From Linnemannia schmuckeri (Eukaryota; Mortierellomycota; Mortierellomycetes; Mortierellales; Mortierellaceae): a DNA stretch of 64,000 nt. Below are positions 25,013 to 36,500 of the stretch, piece by piece. Both the position numbers and the translations under genes were made by a program. The notes under the pieces are model-generated. The model saw only the letters and a program-made list of their open reading frames with translations, ran no database searches and was not told the origin of the DNA. Numbering within the stretch: position 1 is the stretch's first letter; the number at the start of each line of letters is the position of its first letter. The stretch covers positions 1,240,001 to 1,304,000 of the forward strand of contig JANATG010000016.1 in NCBI GenBank assembly GCA_029449235.1, in the 5' to 3' direction.

Positions 25013-26807
25013 CTACCTGCGAGACCTCTTTGCGCGGGGAGCAAGAGGTGCCCGAGTTAGAGTAGAGAGTGAAGATCGAGATCGAGTTCGTTTAGCAATA
25101 GGGGCATCATCACTGTTAGTGGGCGGGGTCTCGAGCCCGCGAACAGAGGAAGCGTTGCTATCATCCTTAGTGCCTTTGGCCTCATCCTCACTCGATTCCA
25201 CTCTGTCGGAACACATCTGCGGCGTTCCCTGAAATGCGGCTAACTCGTCATCTGACAAGACTTCTTGCTTGACTTCAACTTCGTCATTCGTTTCTTCCTC
25301 CTCATTCGATGTACCCTTATCTTCACTCAATCGCTTCTTCTTGAGAAGCATCTGGGGTCCTCTACGGACCAAGGGGTCCTCATCCTCTTCATCTTCTCCC
25401 TTCTCGGTTTCTGGTTCCTCTTGACCCTGTTCTCGTCCGCCACCCGACACAGGAGTAGACTGTCGTTGAGGAGCAGGAGGAGGAGGACGAGGATGAGGCA
25501 AAGTCAAAGATCGCCCATCGCGCAGAAGGTACAAGCAATCTAGGTAATTTTCCAAGTTGATACGATTAAGTCGGCACGACTCTATATGTTCCTTTGCCAG
25601 CTGAATCATCGCTGGCGACGGCAAGTAATTGTGCAATTGGCCATGGTTATTATTGTATCTCTGAACCTGGCTGTGGTGGTTGGGGCTCTGAATCTGGTTG
25701 GAACTCTGACCGCGGCTATTGTAGCTCTGAGATTGCATGTAAAACTGACCCTGACTCTGGCTGTAACCTTGACTATACTGTTGGTTGTGACCTTGACTAT
25801 GGTTGTTAGCCTGAATGTGGCTGTTGGAATCTTGAGTCTGATGATGGCCGTGGCTCTGACGGTGGCTAAACCTCTGGCTGTAGTGGGTAAAGGACTGAGC
25901 GAGAATAGGGCCACGGTTTGAAGGCTGCTGTTGCTGCTGAGGAGACTGGTACCGTTGCTGTTGCTGTTGCCGTTGCTGCTGGTGAGTATGAAACTGCTGC
26001 TGCAGCTTCTTGTGTCTGTCTTGTTTTTGTTGTTTTTGTTTTCGCAAGTACGCTTTGAGGCCACCTGTAAAGGCGACTAATTTCCAAAGATAGTGGTGAT
26101 GTGCATCGCGACAATGGCAGCGGCTAGTGGCGCTTTTGAAGCGGCGGAAGGCGGGTGAAGGCGTAGGCGTGGTATTTTTGTTTCTTTTAGGGAGGGGAAG
26201 GGAAGGCGAAGGGGAACATGAATGAGTACTGTTGACACAAAGAGGTGGAGGACTAGGGGTGGAGTGGTTGTCGAATGGGTATTCAGTGCGATCGGAGTGT
26301 GGGTCGGAGTCTTCGTAATCTTTAGGGGTGATGATTGCACTGTAGTCAAAGTACAGGACTTCGTTGCGGTGATAGCGGATGAAGTTCCCTAATGGGTACT
26401 GCCTGATAAATGGCAGTAAAATATGAACAAAAAAATAAGAATATGGTGCAAAAAGGTGCTGCAACTACTAGTTTTTTTCTTCATTAATCTCGAAAGAATC
26501 ATCTTTCAAAGGATATATAACGGGAAAAAGAAAGGCTGAATACAGGAACTTACCAATAAATGTCGATCTGACGATTCCTTCTTGGGCCTCGAAAAAAGTC
26601 CATGGTGCGTTCAACCTCATCGCCTAATGATCGGTGAAAGTGTTCAAGTAAGACGATTGGGCCATGAAAGTCGTGAACGGTAACGAGGACTTGGAAGTGG
26701 CGTGGGTTTGGAGTTCCAGGCGGGTGGCATTCGACGAAGTGCTGATATTGCACAGTGTTGTTGTCGTTGATGGTGGTGGTAATGGTGTTGCTGTTGTTGT
26801 CAGTCAT
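25013..26807 (-). CDS. Uncharacterised two-exon protein (pair member B)
   Basis: Minus-strand exons 26807-26554 and 26402-25013, 547 residues; the 151-bp intron is phase 2 and splits Trp85. I do not recognise the family. The first 110 residues look folded (VLVTVHDFHGPIVLLEHFHR, VERTMDFFRG, FIRYHRNEVLYFDYSA). A Pro/Ser-rich linker is followed by CHCRDAHHHYLWKL near 165-180, a long Gln/His/Ser-rich stretch, a second more ordered block (MIQLAKEHIESCRLNRINLE, about residue 290), acidic segments, and a basic end (IAKRTRSRS...AKRSRR) that resembles a nuclear localisation signal. A nuclear role is possible but unproven. The N-terminal pattern and intron placement parallel the convergent gene at 23022-24114. 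Confidence 0.75.
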
Positions 26808-28217
26808 TTATTCTTTTGCTTGGGTGTGTCTGAGTGACTGTGATTGATAGAGTGCGGAGAGTGTATACGCGTGAGCGTGTAGGCGCTTGTGAGAAGAGAG
26901 GGGATCAGTGCTTTGTAGTTGTAGGAAAGATGCCGAAAAAAAGGCAGAAGTCAAGGGAGGGAGGGTTTTATGGACTTTTTCGTTCATCTGTCAAAGAAAG
27001 CCTCACAAAGAAGGAGAGTACAAAGAAGTGATGACGGAGCAGGTCTGGTTGAGGAATGTGGATGCAATGACGATATACGTTGTGCGCCACCAATTAATGG
27101 CACCGTGGTTCTTTCATTCCGCGCCAACATCAGGAGGGGATGGCACGGGAGCGACATCACTTGCAGAGAACGGAGAATAAGACACTGCTTGTGCATGCAG
27201 CTCGTCAAAGTAGTTTGAACCTACTACCGTCACAAGGAGCACGATTGGAAAGATGTCGCATTACGCGTTTGTTCTTTGATGGAAGACAATGACGATTCTT
27301 AGTCCTTGTGGATTGAAAGAGCAAGGGCAAATCACGAGAAGTTGGAGAATAAAAAAAAATTGGCGGGAAAAGAAGAGTGCGTTACTGGTGGCAGAGGGAT
27401 GACAGATCTAGTGGAGCGAAAAGGGAGATTTTTTTATTATTATTGCTTCGCGTGAACGTAGAGTAACCTTGTGGACAAAATTGCAGTGAACAGATCGTCA
27501 CAGAGCGATGGATGTGGATGCAGATGAAAGGGTGGAGTACTCCAAGAGGACATTGTTCACTTTCCAGACGCTCCACTGCGGCTCGAGTTTCGGAGATGGA
27601 ATGAGAGAAAAGAGAGAGGAGATGCAAAATACGGAGAAATGATGCTTTTTGCCACCAATTTCAAAACTGAAACTTGCACTGTGGTGATCAAGACAGCGTG
27701 GATCAAAATTCACTCGAGAGGGTGGCGTAGGCCGATGGATAGACACATGGTGCCTTTGAATGAAAAAAAAAAATGTAGGATCACCTTTCATGAATACGTT
27801 GTTGATGTTGAGGAATCAAGGTGAGAGTAACTCGAGTCGAAATAACCCAAGCAAGCAAGCCCTCATTGGCCAACTGGCAACCCTAAAAGCGGAAAAAAAA
27901 AAGAAAAAAAAAATCGTAAGCCACACCATGACTTTGCGCACAGTCAATTTAATTGGAACCCCTTGTGCTTTTCCCTGTCCCTTTCCCTTTTCCCCACTGG
28001 CGTCACACACGCATCTTTCTTTTGTTTGTTTGTCTGTCGTATCTCTCTTCCTCACTTCCCCTCCCTCGCCTCGTTTTCCTCAGTCCAACCCACACGAACC
28101 ACATCCACATCCACATCCACATCCGCCGCCTCGCCTCCTCTCCGAGCCTCCATTCACCTAAGCGCTCATTACGACTCAAATAACAACAAAAGCAACGAAT
28201 CACATCCACCCCCACAG
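26808..28217. other. Divergent spacer
   Basis: Promoter region shared by the minus-strand unknown gene and the F-box gene. An open frame runs into the F-box gene from 27963, but that part is pyrimidine-rich leader. No separate gene seen. Confidence 0.55.
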
Positions 28218-29948
28218 ATGGACAGCCCGCTTTTGCTGCCAGAGATCCTCCTTTACGTCGCTCCTTACTTGACTCATCAGGACGTCGTCTCTTGCCTCAA
28301 GGTCTGCCGCCAGTGGAACCAGTCATTTACCCCTCTCATTTTCCGTACTATCACCGCCCAAGAAGACTGGACCACCGCAAAAGACTTTCCCTCTCTGCCC
28401 TCCCTCATCAAGAATGCCTTCTGGGTCAAGTCTCTTACCCTCAAAACCACCGTCGGACTTGCTCCCTTTCTCGAACAGTGCACACGCCTCAAGACCCTCG
28501 TCGTCCATGGTGACATCTTTTCCAAGCAACAGGACACTATTTGGGCCGAGCTCACCAGCCTTGTCCGCCACAACCCCTTGATCGAACGCATCTTTCTTGG
28601 CTTCAATCGTCAGAATTCTCCATCAACAGAATTTCTCCGAGCAGTGTTCGAGGCATGTCCGAATTTGAACCGATACGAGTCGAGCCAGGGCAAATACGAG
28701 GATCAGGAACAGGTCGAAGCACTGATGAAGGTCCTGCGGCGTATCAAGAGCGTCTCCACCCGCTACGAGTCCTTCACCAACATCCCCGTCGACACAACAG
28801 GACTATTTCCACACATGCAGGACCTTACCATCAAGGACGCTAAGGGTCTCAGCATCCAATCACAGGTCGACTTAGTCTGTCAGTGTCCTCACCTCCAACA
28901 TCTCAAGTGGACAGTCTGCCGTGACATGTTCTTCCCCATCCAGCAGTTCTGTGATCGAATCCCAGCAGCGTGTCCGAACCTTCGCAAGCTACAGATGGAT
29001 GGATGCGGGATTCCCTACCCTTGTGACCTGAGCAGGATTCTTAATTCGCTGAACCAGCTCGAACTGTTGGCGTTTTGTGGGACCGCCATTTTCTCGCGGA
29101 CATTTCGGTCAATGGAGCGGCACTTTCGGACCTTAGAATCTCTGGATTTGGCGGACTGTTTTTCGGTCAAGAGCTGGATGGTGCAGGGAGTTCTGGAAGG
29201 ATGCCCCCTCTTGGAGATATTGAAGGTTCCGTACCTCATAATGAGCGATGTGGAGGTTGGAAGGCCCTGGGTGGCTCTCCGATTGAAGCAACTGCGCGTC
29301 CACTTCAGAACGACTATTCTCTGGGGTGCGAAATATATTAGCGAGCACGAGGCGACATTCAGGGCGTTGAGCAGACTGGCCGATCTGGAAATTCTAGACG
29401 TGAGCTGCTTTGACCTAAGGAGCCCTGCAGGACTGCATTTTCAACTCGACCTGGGTCTGGCGAGTATGGGGATGATGCGAAAGTTGACGTTGGTGAACAT
29501 GCAGAACACTGAGCAAATTATTGGAAACGAGGAACTGAGATGGATCAAGAAGCATTGGCCTCATTTGACCAAAGTCGAGGGTATTTTCCACAACGACTGG
29601 GACCAACACAAGGTGGTGACGAAGGACTTGCGCGAGTATGGAGTTGAGGTGCCGGATCAAATGAGACCAGATCCAGATCGTGAAGACAGCCCGTGGGCAT
29701 TTGATCCTCATCAGGACAGGGCCGAGACTGATTACGAGGAGATAGAAGGGGACCATGAGGACGCCGATTACGAGTATTACTATTCTGATACTGAAGAACC
29801 GGAGGAGGTTGTTGATGTGGGAGACATTATTGAGCCGCACGAGGTTGTGTTTGAGGGAGTGGCAGATGACAATGAGAATGGTGATGATGGTGATGGTGAT
29901 GATGAGGGTGGTGGTATGGTTGACGACGAGGGCATGGTCGATGACTAG
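28218..29948 (+). CDS. F-box/leucine-rich-repeat-type protein
   Basis: Single exon, 576 residues. The N-terminus MDSPLLLPEILLYVAPYLTH followed by DVVSCLKVCRQWNQSFTPLI has the F-box pattern: Leu-Pro start, Leu-x-x-Cys-x-x-Val-Cys-x-x-Trp. Residues about 60-440 contain degenerate leucine-rich repeats (CTRLKTLVVHG, CPHLQHLKWTVC, CPNLRKLQMDGC, LESLDLADC, LEILDVSC). The last 110 residues are very acidic (Asp/Glu/Gly runs). F-box proteins recruit substrates to SCF ubiquitin ligases through Skp1; the substrate here is unknown. The start at 28218 was preferred over upstream in-frame codons because the F-box begins there and the upstream frame is a Ser/Thr/Pro-rich leader. Such F-box/LRR genes occur as large families in Mortierella-type fungi (recalled, unchecked). 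Confidence 0.85.
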   Translation: MDSPLLLPEILLYVAPYLTHQDVVSCLKVCRQWNQSFTPLIFRTITAQEDWTTAKDFPSLPSLIKNAFWVKSLTLKTTVGLAPFLEQCTRLKTLVVHGDIFSKQQDTIWAELTSLVRHNPLIERIFLGFNRQNSPSTEFLRAVFEACPNLNRYESSQGKYEDQEQVEALMKVLRRIKSVSTRYESFTNIPVDTTGLFPHMQDLTIKDAKGLSIQSQVDLVCQCPHLQHLKWTVCRDMFFPIQQFCDRIPAACPNLRKLQMDGCGIPYPCDLSRILNSLNQLELLAFCGTAIFSRTFRSMERHFRTLESLDLADCFSVKSWMVQGVLEGCPLLEILKVPYLIMSDVEVGRPWVALRLKQLRVHFRTTILWGAKYISEHEATFRALSRLADLEILDVSCFDLRSPAGLHFQLDLGLASMGMMRKLTLVNMQNTEQIIGNEELRWIKKHWPHLTKVEGIFHNDWDQHKVVTKDLREYGVEVPDQMRPDPDREDSPWAFDPHQDRAETDYEEIEGDHEDADYEYYYSDTEEPEEVVDVGDIIEPHEVVFEGVADDNENGDDGDGDDEGGGMVDDEGMVDD

Positions 29949-30277
29949 ACACACCGTAGCAGTCGATCGATAGGTAGAACACCGAAAATGGAACTCTGCT
30001 TTGTTCACCTCTTCCATCATTGATGACCAATGACCAATGATCAATGATGGCATAAGCCTATCACGAAACCCCAGTATACTTCATTACTTTCGCAGATATT
30101 TTTTTTTAGTACAGTACTCTTTTGTCTCCTGACATCCCTCTACCCGCAATCACACCTTCATTCCACTCACGCTCTCAAAGTAGATTCTTACTCAATCCTA
30201 GCAGACATCTTTTTTGTCTCCTTGCTCCATCTTTCACTTCACTTTTTTCCACATCCTCCTAACCTACCCCTCGCAAA

Positions 30278-31778
30278 ATGATGCTACCGAGCAAGCCTTC
30301 CAAGACTACAAACCACCCTAAGAAACTCTTCCGGGACAGATATGATGTATCGCCCAATCCAACAAGAAGGCCTGGTTTACCGGCTACCTGCGTCACCATC
30401 GACCTGCTGTTCCTCCTCACTCTCCATTGCCTGAGGTCCACCACGACAACAGCAACATTAACACCAACACTAACACTAACACTAACACTAACAACAACGA
30501 CAACATCAGCAATAACAACGACAAAAGTGTGCGCGCGCGTCTAGTACTCCGTCTCAAAATCTCCAAGCTGTTGACAGCCCCTACAGGAACCCGGCACTAC
30601 ACGCGTGGTCGACGAGTGGCTGTAGCTGCTGCAGTTGGATGTGGTCGTTCTAGGGGTGGTCGTAGTGGCATTGGACGCAAGCGCAAGGTTGCGCCACCAA
30701 TTTCGGAATCTGACTCGGATGCTGATATGGGTCAGGATGACCTCGACCACAGCCATGACCAGGCGAAATTTTCTAACAGCGACTCGGACTCCTCCCCACT
30801 ACCTCCATCTTTTCGGACGAGAAAGAGACGGAGCAGACGATGGTGGTACCTTTGCCTCGATCGACACGAGTGTCGAAGAAAAATCGAACTTATTACGAGT
30901 CTCAGGAGTATGAGTGTACGATGCCTGAAAGCGAGGATTTTGATGGACAAAATAGGATTCAAAGACCTGGATCTGATGTTGAGTACGAGGAGTACTTTGT
31001 GTTACCGAGCGAGTATGACCCCGACCATCCAGAAAGCTACCAGCAGCAGCGGAATCCTGGTGACCGATCAGGAGAAAAAAAAAGGAGTATGAGTTTGGAT
31101 ATTGAGCAAAGGTCAAGAAAAGAGAAGCTTAATTTCTAGATTACCCCCTCGCGTCTTTCGTCGCGTCTTTGCGATCTGCGCTGCCATCGTCCTCATACTT
31201 TCCTTCCTTAGCACTCCGTACGAGCAGTGGTGGCGAGCAAGAGGATGGTAACGGGTATGTTGATGACGAAGACAGTAGCTCGGCGAAAAGAAGATATCGG
31301 CAGCGAAAAGGACGATGCTATTATTGCCGTCATGCCGTACTTCGTATCTATGTCCAGCGTGCTCATCGACAGCAACGACAGCCACAGCACCTTTACTCAG
31401 TACCTCCCACCCATGTCCACGACGCTCTACAACAGCAGCAGTAACAGCAGCAGTAACAGCAGCAGTAACAGCAACATGGACGAGGACGAGGACGGTAGCA
31501 ACACCACTACCGTCGTCAACGCCCGCTCACCATCACAGATAGTCATCATCACCATCACCGCCGGCAACGATGATGATAGCGCAGAGAGACGATCGATTGC
31601 TGAGAATATGGCGATTTGGGGGTGTGTCCAGTACTTGGACTTGGAAGGGCAGTGGGACCAAGTCGCGGTGGCGTTGGGATTGGAATCTTGCCCGAGAGTT
31701 TGGGAGGAGTTAGAATATGAATATTATCGGTTGAGGGACCTCAAGGAGTCTGGTGGATTGTTTGATGGAGGTGATTGA
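30278..31778 (+). pseudogene. Coding-like segments in shifting frames (broken or misassembled gene)
   Basis: I do not recognise the product. Protein-like sequence continues through this span but in different frames: MMLPSKPSKTTNHPKKLF from 30278; an Arg/Lys-rich then acidic segment (SGIGRKRKVAPPISESDSD) about 30350-30840; SKKNRTYYESQEYECTMPE and EYEEYFVLPSEYDPDHPES about 30840-31085; a plausible intron (GTATGA donor at 31089, acceptor ending 31206) leading to SSGGEQEDGNGYVDDEDSSS; then a further frame with an Asn/Ser repeat and the well-ordered end GQWDQVAVALGLESCPRVWE to 31778, faintly like a Myb/SANT helix set. At least two frame changes lack credible GT-AG introns. Either the gene is decaying, or indel errors or unusual introns are present. 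Confidence 0.45.
30456..30492. repeat. ACTAAC-type hexanucleotide repeat
   Basis: Tandem AACACT units encoding Asn-Thr repeats in one frame of the damaged gene. Confidence 0.75.
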
Positions 31779-31909
31779 AGTGAGTGAGTTTGGTATTTGT
31801 TTACTTTTGCAGGCACGCGACGAGCGGAGTGAGCTTTGATTACAGTCGGACGTTGATGTGATGATACGATGCAATAGCAATGAGGGCACCAACAGTACCA
31901 GAGTAGCAG

Positions 31910-31954
31910 TATTAGTAGTAGTAGAAATAGTAGTAGTAGTAGTAGTAGTAGTAG
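31910..31954. repeat. AGT trinucleotide microsatellite
   Basis: About fifteen AGT units with one interruption, just downstream of the damaged gene. Confidence 0.85.
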
Positions 31955-32380
31955 CCGTAGTAAGGGTGGTAGTAAGAGTACTACATGATAGTAAGAGCGA
32001 CACATGAAATGAAAACAAAACGAAAAAAAAAAAAAAATCAAATGAAGGACAGACAAATGCTCTCAACGAGACTAATCTTAGATATGGCCAAGTGGTATTT
32101 ATGGTTTTGTTCATTATTCTCCTTCAAAGGATAGGGAAAATTCTGGGAAAACAGGCCGTGGTTGGTTAAATAAGCTGGCTGCCCTGCCTTTGCAGGGGAA
32201 AGGGGCAGAGGAGCGAGCATGCATCGGGACATTGCTTTTTCATTAGAGCGATAACCCTTGCCTTGTTTCTGCTTGTTGTTTGGCTAATTGTTACAAGTAT
32301 GTGTTGGAAAAAGCAGCCCTGGCTTGACGAAAAGGAGCTCGTTACCTCATTCGTTCTTTCGTTGTCGCTGATGTCTCTAG

Positions 32381-32382
<2 letters not shown>

Positions 32383-32411
<29 letters not shown>
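32383..32411. repeat. 29-base T run
   Basis: T homopolymer about 1.15 kb upstream of the RGS gene start codon. Confidence 0.85.
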
Positions 32412-33563
32412 CTTTTTACTGTTGTTGTGCTTCATACCATGCTGTTGCACCATTGACAACCAGACGACAACAAACACATTCATCCGATCCTCTCTTTGAC
32501 AACAAAATGCTCTCAACCACCTTTTTTCCTTCTATTCCTTCTTCATACTCACTTGTACCCTCACCTTTCTCCTCCCTCTCTTTTCGTTCATCATCTCTTT
32601 CTTCTTCCTCCGCTCACTCATTCATTCATACTTGTTACTCCTCGTTCATCCCTTCTCTCTCCCCCTTCGACCTTTCATCTCTTGTTCACCTCTTCTTTTC
32701 CTCCTTCACTTTCCACACCCGCCCTGTCAGTCAGCTAATCTGTCAGCCAGACAACCTCCTGCACCAAATCCCGTTTCACTCCCCCTTTGGATCCTTTTTT
32801 TTTCTTTTTTCTCCGTCCCTTGCCTTTGTCAACTGCTTCCTGCACCTCCAACCTGACAGCTTATTTTATTCTCACACACCCACCAGCAACAGCAGCAACA
32901 CCACCACCACCACAGGACAGAAGAATAAAAAGGAGTGTCAGCAACAACAGACAGCAAGCTCTCTTCGTCAGCAGAAGGTGCGTGATCATCACCAGGACCA
33001 GTCTTACTCATCGTGCACGAGCGAGATTCGACCACTCCTTCTAACCTACCTTTCCTTCTTAACCTTTTCTGCCCTTCACTCTTCTTGTTCACTCAACGTG
33101 CCTCACTGTCCTTTGTATCATTCCTCTCGCTGTCTATGTCACCCCTGCCCTGTGGTCACTCAACCATTCCTTCTCTGCCCTTTCCCCTGTGTCTCTTTGT
33201 CCCTTTCGCCAACTTGCCCTTTCCCTTTTTCCCTTTTTTTTTCGTGCTTTCTACCACGCGTGTTCACTAATATTTTATCACCGACTGCTATTCCCCCTCC
33301 CTGCTCGTTTCTTATTCGTCTTGTTTCTCACTCTCTCCTTCTCTCTAATACCACACTTTCAGGAACCCCCATAAAAGGAGCCAGGAACACACGCTCATAA
33401 ATCGTCCTCACCTACAATCTAATACCATGGACACTCGCTAGTCCCGGATCACACACCCTACCCAACTACATATCTTCCGACAAGACAAGCGAGCATTTTC
33501 CAAAAAGACTGAGAGCAATTGCGACAGCCGATTGATTTTCATAACCAGCTCACATTCACCACC

Positions 33564-36500
33564 ATGGACGGGGTCGCTTTCCAGGGCATGCCCAGGATCG
33601 CCCTCACCCCCGCAGAAGAGGCACAAATACCCAGGCCCCACTCCTTGGCCTCACAGGTTGCCAGCGCTGTCCCCTCCGCCTACTCTCGTACAACCTCGCC
33701 GCCACCACCGCCACTATTATCTTCATCATCCTCAGCAAGGCATCCTCACTCCAGAAACCAACACAGCGCCATTGCATATCACCCCTACTACACTAATAAT
33801 CTCAGCACAACAGGCTCACTTGCTGGATTGGGAGCACATCTGGCTTCCCCTTCCTCAGCTTCTATACCCTATTCGGACTCTTACTATTCCCGATCATCTT
33901 CGCCTGGCCCACGAGCATCCTCCCCCTCTGTGCCCTTCCAACACCACACCACCTCTGCACCCTCACCATCAACCCCCAGCAACCTCGGCAGCAATAAATC
34001 CCCAGGGGTAACAACAGAAGAACAAGAATATCCACAAAACCCACAGGAATCCTACTACTCGCAGATCCCGCCCAGGTCTGCCTCTCCTGGGCCGTCAAGG
34101 CTTGCCTTTGCACTTGGACCTCGGCCGGCCCGATCCCCATCACCGCAACTGCACAACAACAGCAACCTCTACGACCACTACCAGCCTCGTTCGTCCTACT
34201 TTCATCGCAACTCGCATGATGTCCACCCCCGGCCTGGATCCCCGCTTAATCAAGAATACCAGGACTCTTGGGACAGTAACCATCGTGTCCGTCAGCGAGT
34301 AGAATCACCCAATGCAGTGACAGACAGCGAGGACGAAGAAGATTCCGAAAGCGGAAACGATTCAGATAACCCAAGGAAGACATCTCAATACCTGCACCGA
34401 CCCGTAACGCCGCAGCGGTCCAACAGTAAAAGCATTCTCACTCGACTGCGGGAAACGACTAGTCGATTGAGTCTTGGGGATGATTATCGTCGTCCTTCAC
34501 GTGCCAGCCAAGAATCCAGCCAACGGGGCGACAGTGGTGGTCCTCAAACCACAAGAGACAGTCAGGACTCTTCAGCCTCTCGGCCAGGCGAGAGTGGAGG
34601 CAAGGAAGTTTTACAGGATCTGTCGGACGAGGAGCGAGCGCAGGAACCAAGAAAGAGTCGGTCGGGATGGCGGCCGTCACTGTCACTCATTCGCCAAGAG
34701 AGTAGTAACGGATCAACCGGAAACAGCAACAACCTCTACTTGCAGAACAATCCTAATCGAATTAGCGATATGTTGCCCTCCATGGACCCAAACTATGACT
34801 CTCACAACAACCTCCACAACCGCGACAGTAGTAATTCTCAGGCCAAGAAAGGCTCTCGCAAGAAGAACTCCAAGGCCAGCAAGAAGAAACGGCGGCGTCA
34901 GAAGAAACGGCGAGCAGAGCAATTAGCGGCATTACAGAAGCAACAACAACTATACGAGCAGCAATTGGCAGAGCAGGCACTCTATCTCCCGGAACTCTCT
35001 CAAATCCTGGATAAGAAGACACGATACCCTTTGAGTTATGACGACTTTGAGGCGTTCCTGCGGAGTCAACGTGCTGTCGAGTATCTCAATTTTTGGACAG
35101 TAAGTGATTATTATTTTGTTCGTCATTTTCCTCCGCACGAATGCAACTTTTTGTTTGTTTTTTATCTGAGCGGAAACTAATAATCACTCTCGCCATATGA
35201 TACAAAAACAACATAGGATGTCACGGCTCATGAGCAACTCTGTAGGACATTTGATGTTTCCGAACGGCGGCAGAAACGTGAACTGCAACTTGAGGAACGG
35301 GCTATCGCTAGAGACAAGAGACGTGTTGCCTTGATGGCAGCGATGGAGTCAGGAAGGATCACCCCAGATCCAGAACTCTTGACGCCAGGGTTTGGAGCAG
35401 GCACAGGCATTGGGATCGGCGCTAGTGGACAGGATATCGAAGGATCTAACCTTTACTCTGCTAGTCGATCCAGTTTGCAGCTGCCTTTGAACGATCATCT
35501 TTCTTTCCCGCCAGAAAGTCGTCGATATGGCATTCAAGATTCCTCGGCGCCCTTTCCTCCAGCCCCTCCATCCCACTCAGGCTATTTTCAAAGCGGTGCG
35601 GTCGGGAATGCATACAATCGACAATTGGCTGGTGCTGGCGCTGACCGAACGTCAAATGAAATGAGCAGGCCGTCACTGGAGGAGGCCCATATCTCTGAAC
35701 AGGATGCAGTAGTCGCAGCTGTTGCTATGAGGGCTCATCGGAACGGATTGATGCCTACCAGCCAAAGTCGGGAAGACACTCGTCGTGGATCATTCGACTA
35801 TTACCGACCTCTTCCTGGAGGTGCTACTGGTGGAAGTGCACTGTCAAGTTTACGATATCTCCAAAACAACAATAGCAACGGCTTTGTCGGAGGACCCCTT
35901 ACCAACTCACACTCGGCACCCAACGCCTACAACATGCTGATGCGTGGTCGCGGGTCCGTCGATGTGATGGCTCGGTCCAACTCAAGAAACTCTAGGACTC
36001 GCCCTACGGCCGGGGAGGATTACTTTGGAAACGGCATTCGACGAGTGACTTCTCAGAACTTTCATTCGCCCCAAACACCACCTCAACACAGCCATCATCA
36101 TCATCAACAACAGGAAGAAGGCGGTGTGCCATCCACAGTTACACAGTCTGATCAGGAAGTCCTCCAGGATGAACAGGTAACTGGTAGTAATGGACAGCAA
36201 TATCCTGGCTTGCGGCGACAGGATTCTCAGCTCTCGATTGCCTTTACGGAGCCCGAGCTTTACCGACGCCCCTCAATGGCCAGATTTGGTGGTATTGGAC
36301 CTCTCCAAGCCTCGCCCATGATTCGCCGTTCGGGTGAGAGCGCCTATGCCCCTAGTCTCTACAGTATGGGCACAGAGGGTCGAGCATTGCTGGTTCAGAG
36401 TTTCCGAACTATTAGTCTCGAGGATGTTCAAGAATCTGCACTGAGAATCTATCGCAAGTACTTGATCCAGCTCCGAACGGCTTCAATGGCAGCAGAGGAG

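Larger units (their letters stand above)
31779..33563. other. Intergenic region and pyrimidine-rich leader
   Basis: Contains a TAG/AGT trinucleotide repeat (31910-31954), a 29-base T run (32383-32411), and about 900 bases of C/T-rich sequence leading to the RGS gene. A 315-codon Ser/Pro/Leu-rich frame (32453-33400) reflects that composition and probably is promoter or 5' leader, not a gene. Confidence 0.55.

Noticed and set aside
27963..28217. N-terminal extension of the F-box protein
   Set aside because: Open but low-complexity Thr/Ser/Pro sequence; the F-box consensus starts at the ATG at 28218.
32086..32110. TGGCCAAGTGG resembles a tRNA box A
   Set aside because: No box B (GGTTCGANNCC) or cloverleaf follows within 80 bases.
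32453..33400. 315-codon open frame rich in Ser, Pro, Phe and Leu
   Set aside because: The frame comes from long C/T-rich sequence with no folded pattern, overlaps other open frames, and sits where the RGS gene's promoter or leader is expected.
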